Assembly: GCF_000260135.1 (NCBI RefSeq)
Contig: NZ_JH651384.1
Span: forward strand, 4,014,693-4,078,692
Direction: 5' to 3'
Length of the DNA: 64,000 nt
DNA from: Thiothrix nivea DSM 5205
Lineage (GTDB): Bacteria > Pseudomonadota > Gammaproteobacteria > Thiotrichales > Thiotrichaceae
Positions 61,668 through 64,000 of this stretch are shown piece by piece. Below the pieces are notes generated by a model that searched no databases, was not told the origin of the DNA, and saw nothing but the letters and a program-made list of their open reading frames with translations. The position numbers were made by a program, and so were the translations under genes. How positions within the stretch are numbered: the stretch's first letter is position 1; each line of letters starts with the position of its first letter.

Positions 61668-63248
61668 TTACTCATTGCTGGGTTCCAGTGTCAGGCTGTG
61701 CTGGATATTCAGTGCTTTGCTGAAAGCCGCATCGTGTGACACTACCAGTAGCGTGCCAGGGTAAGTGGCCAGTGTTTGTTCCAGCAATAAGCGTGAATCC
61801 AGATCCAGGTGGTTGTCAGGCTCATCCAGCAGTAACAAATCCGGGGCTTTTTCACCGATCATGACAGCCAGCAGCGCCACTTTCAGGCGTTCGCCACCGC
61901 TGAGTTCCCTGACTGGCTGCAAGGCTTTGTTGCCACGCAGACGGACTCCGGCCAGTTCGGTGCGTAGCAGGGTTTCAGGGGAAACAGGGTGCAGGCGTTG
62001 CAGGTTGGCAAGGGCGGAGGTGTTTGCATCCAGCAGGCTGAAATGCTGATCCAGATAAAGGCAATTCCCATGGTGCTTACAGACACCCGCAACAGCCTGT
62101 TCCAGCCCGGCAATCACGCGCAGCAGGGTGGATTTGCCACTGCCGTTTTTACCCCGGATATGCCAACGTTCCCCCTGATGCAGGGTGAAAGACAAGGGTT
62201 TATGCCTGACGTAGGGTAAAACCAGCCCGGCCACATGCAGGCACAGCTTGTTGAAGTTCGTTGCGGGGGCAAAGCGCAGGGTCTGCGGTTTGATGGTGTC
62301 CATTTGTACTTGGGTGGCATTCAGTTCGGCCAGCAGTTGTGCGTTGCGTTGCTGGTGTTGTTGCCTGAGGGTGGCAAGATTGTTTTCGGCACGTTCCTGT
62401 TGGGCGTCCAATAGCAGTTTGCTTTGTGAGCGGGCATAACGTTGCCGTTCACCCTGTTTACGGCGTTGGGCGGCTTTTTCCAGCGTAGTCTGTTGGGCCA
62501 GTTTTTGTTGTTGGTGGGTTTTCCTGAGTGAGGTTAGCCGTTGTTCCGTGGCGGCAATTCTGGCCGTGCTGATGTTCTGGTAGAGCGTGTAGTTGCCACC
62601 GTATTCATGCAGACCCTGCTGATCCAGCTCCAGAATTCGGTCGACCTGTTGCAGTAATTCGCGGTCATGGGAGGCAATCAGTGCACCTGCCGGGTGGTGG
62701 ACGAGTTTTTGCCGTAGCCAGTCATGCCCTTCCGCATCCAGATGATTACCGGGTTCGTCCAGTAACAGATAGTGGTTGGGCAGCAGGAATGCCCGGCACA
62801 GTGCCAGCCGGGTTTGTTCGCCACCGCTGAGACAATCTGCCGGTGCTGACAGGGGCCGGTGCAGCCCCGCGTCGTGCAATGCCTGATCCCATTGGGCAGG
62901 CAGATGCCAGCGATTTTCCACCCGTACAAAATCCTGCTCGCGGCTTTCACCCCGCTGGATGCGCTGGAAACAGTCATGTAAATCACCGACACCCAGGGCA
63001 TCCGCCAGTCGCAAACCTTGCGGTCGCTCCAGTTGCTGCACCCAATGAAAAGGTACAAACCAGCGGATGCTGCCGTTGTTGGGTGGAAGAGCCTGTGCCA
63101 GCAATGCCAGCAACACAGACTTGCCTTGCCCGTTACGTCCGGTCAGCCCGGTCAGGCTAGCGGTTAGCGTGGTGGAAAGCCCGGAAAATACCGGTCTGGC
63201 ATCAAACTGCCGGGTCAATTGGGAAAACTGGCAAACAACGCGCGTCAT
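61668..63248 (-). CDS. ABC-F family ATPase
   Basis: A soluble protein of 526 residues with two ABC domains joined by a charged coiled-coil linker, as in ribosome-associated ABC-F proteins (Uup/YheS type). Walker A motifs are GRNGQGKS near residue 40 and GKNGSGKST near 340; signatures are LSGGEQTRLALCRAF and LSGGERLKVALLAVM; Walker B motifs are YLLLDEPGNHLD and LLLLDEPDNHLD. The ATG at 63248 has AGGAG upstream; a longer frame adds 26 poorly supported codons. Function (translation factor or antibiotic protection) cannot be decided. Confidence 0.87.
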   Translation of the reverse strand: MTRVVCQFSQLTRQFDARPVFSGLSTTLTASLTGLTGRNGQGKSVLLALLAQALPPNNGSIRWFVPFHWVQQLERPQGLRLADALGVGDLHDCFQRIQRGESREQDFVRVENRWHLPAQWDQALHDAGLHRPLSAPADCLSGGEQTRLALCRAFLLPNHYLLLDEPGNHLDAEGHDWLRQKLVHHPAGALIASHDRELLQQVDRILELDQQGLHEYGGNYTLYQNISTARIAATEQRLTSLRKTHQQQKLAQQTTLEKAAQRRKQGERQRYARSQSKLLLDAQQERAENNLATLRQQHQQRNAQLLAELNATQVQMDTIKPQTLRFAPATNFNKLCLHVAGLVLPYVRHKPLSFTLHQGERWHIRGKNGSGKSTLLRVIAGLEQAVAGVCKHHGNCLYLDQHFSLLDANTSALANLQRLHPVSPETLLRTELAGVRLRGNKALQPVRELSGGERLKVALLAVMIGEKAPDLLLLDEPDNHLDLDSRLLLEQTLATYPGTLLVVSHDAAFSKALNIQHSLTLEPSNE

Positions 63249-63417
63249 AGGGAACTCCTGACATATGCGACAGGCTACGACTGCGGGTAAGAAAAGTGTG
63301 GATGCAACGCTTGCCTGTACGACCAAACCGCCAGCATGGAAGCTGGATGAACGTGGTGATGACAGGACTTAGTTCATGGCGTCGAAAACTCCGGAGTGTG
63401 GGATTGCTATACTGGGG

Positions 63418-63439
63418 AAAAGCCTACAACAAGTAGGCC
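63418..63439 (-). terminator. Terminator of metH
   Basis: On the minus strand GCCTAC-TTGTT-GTAGGC is a perfect 6-bp stem followed by TTTT. It lies just after the metH stop, separating it from the ABC-F gene 170 nt further. Confidence 0.72.
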
Positions 63440-63453
63440 GGTATGGCAATTTA

Positions 63454-64000
63454 TTACGCTTCATACCCCAATACTGGAGCCAGCCACCGTTCCATCTCCT
63501 CTATGCTCATCCCCTTACGCTTGGCGTAATCCTCCACCTGATCGCGCGCAATCCGCCCGATGCCGAAGTAGCGCGAATCCGGGTGGCTAAAATACCAGCC
63601 GGAGACAGACGAAGCCGGGTACATCGCAAACGAGCTGGTCAGTTCCATACCGGTATTTGCCTGCACATCCAGCAGTTCCCACAACGTGGCTTTTTCGGTG
63701 TGATCCGGGCAGGCCGGGTAGCCGGGGGCAGGGCGGATACCCTGGTATTTCTCGGCAATCAGCGCGTCGTTATCCAGCGTTTCGTTGGTGGCATACGCCC
63801 AGAATTCCTTGCGCACACGCTCGTGAATATGTTCCGCCAGCGCTTCGGCCAGCCGGTCGCACAAGGCTTCCAGCATGATGGCGCTGAAATCGTCGTGCTT
63901 GGCGCGGAAAGCTTCCAGATGTGGCTCAATGCCAAACCCGGCGCTGACCGCAAACACGCCCATCCAGTCTGCCTTGCCGGAATCCTTCGGTGCTACGAAA
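63454..64000 (-). CDS. metH: Cobalamin-dependent methionine synthase, C-terminal part
   Basis: 3' end of MetH, which methylates homocysteine from methyltetrahydrofolate via B12. The visible ~182 residues belong to the SAM-binding activation domain: [15 protein letters not shown] and [18 protein letters not shown] are its signatures. The frame continues to the last base of the window, so the substrate and B12 domains lie beyond. The stop is followed by a terminator. Confidence 0.94.
   Translation of the reverse strand, partial: FVAPKDSGKADWMGVFAVSAGFGIEPHLEAFRAKHDDFSAIMLEALCDRLAEALAEHIHERVRKEFWAYATNETLDNDALIAEKYQGIRPAPGYPACPDHTEKATLWELLDVQANTGMELTSSFAMYPASSVSGWYFSHPDSRYFGIGRIARDQVEDYAKRKGMSIEEMERWLAPVLGYEA

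Overview
This 64 kb window is chromosomal DNA of a nitrogen-fixing gammaproteobacterium with assimilatory sulfate reduction. The order tsf-pyrH-frr-uppS-cdsA-dxr-rseP-bamA-skp-lpxD-fabZ-lpxA-lpxB-rnhB is the usual gammaproteobacterial one. Its combination with a nif cluster and a draT gene fits a diazotrophic sulfur bacterium of the Thiotrichales/Thiothrix kind. That placement is inferred from gene content and was not tested by phylogeny.

Layout. 1-13.5 kb is a dense housekeeping run: translation, UMP kinase, isoprenoid and phospholipid synthesis, outer-membrane assembly and lipid A. 13.6-16.7 kb holds an ene-reductase behind a MerR-type promoter, a transglutaminase-like exported protein and a decayed EamA transporter. 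16.7-26.2 kb is the sulfate assimilation region: cysJ, a DUF2189 membrane protein, then cysH-cysI-cysD-cysN-SLC13 permease. cysJ and cysH share a 57-bp upstream block. 26.3-29.6 kb is pta-ackA. 29.5-31.5 kb has a truncated signal peptidase paralogue, an IS481-type remnant and the intact lepB. 31.8-36.6 kb has leuA, a family-4 uracil-DNA glycosylase, rimI, pcnB and folK. 36.6-44.7 kb holds two drug-export systems around one TetR regulator: an RND pump with its fusion protein, and an ABC-2 exporter.

The nif region starts at 44.7 kb. On the minus strand, three overlapping genes encode an AAA ATPase, an HNH protein (together resembling the Septu defence pair PtuA/PtuB) and DraT, the ADP-ribosyltransferase that inactivates NifH. 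Divergent from these, behind a textbook sigma-54/NifA promoter, lie nifH-nifD-nifK-nifT-ferredoxin-nifY/X-like-DUF6129-LRV-unknown-DUF3144-flavodoxin. A second sigma-54 promoter precedes nifX-rseC-like-DUF269-DUF683-fdxB-nifV-cysE-TPR-SIR2-like-CxxC protein. Together these genes make nitrogenase, supply homocitrate, cysteine and electrons, and allow post-translational shutdown. nifE, nifN, nifB, nifA and draG are not in the window. The window ends with an ABC-F ATPase and the 3' end of metH.

Two observations stand out. A 101-bp palindromic element sits inside two unrelated genes (the glycosylase and the RND pump) in the same reading frame, so it is translated as a similar peptide in both. The Septu-like pair forms one overlapping gene string with draT beside nifH. 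Short palindromes also occupy most of the larger gaps of the nif operon. All assignments were made by reading the sequence; no database search was run.
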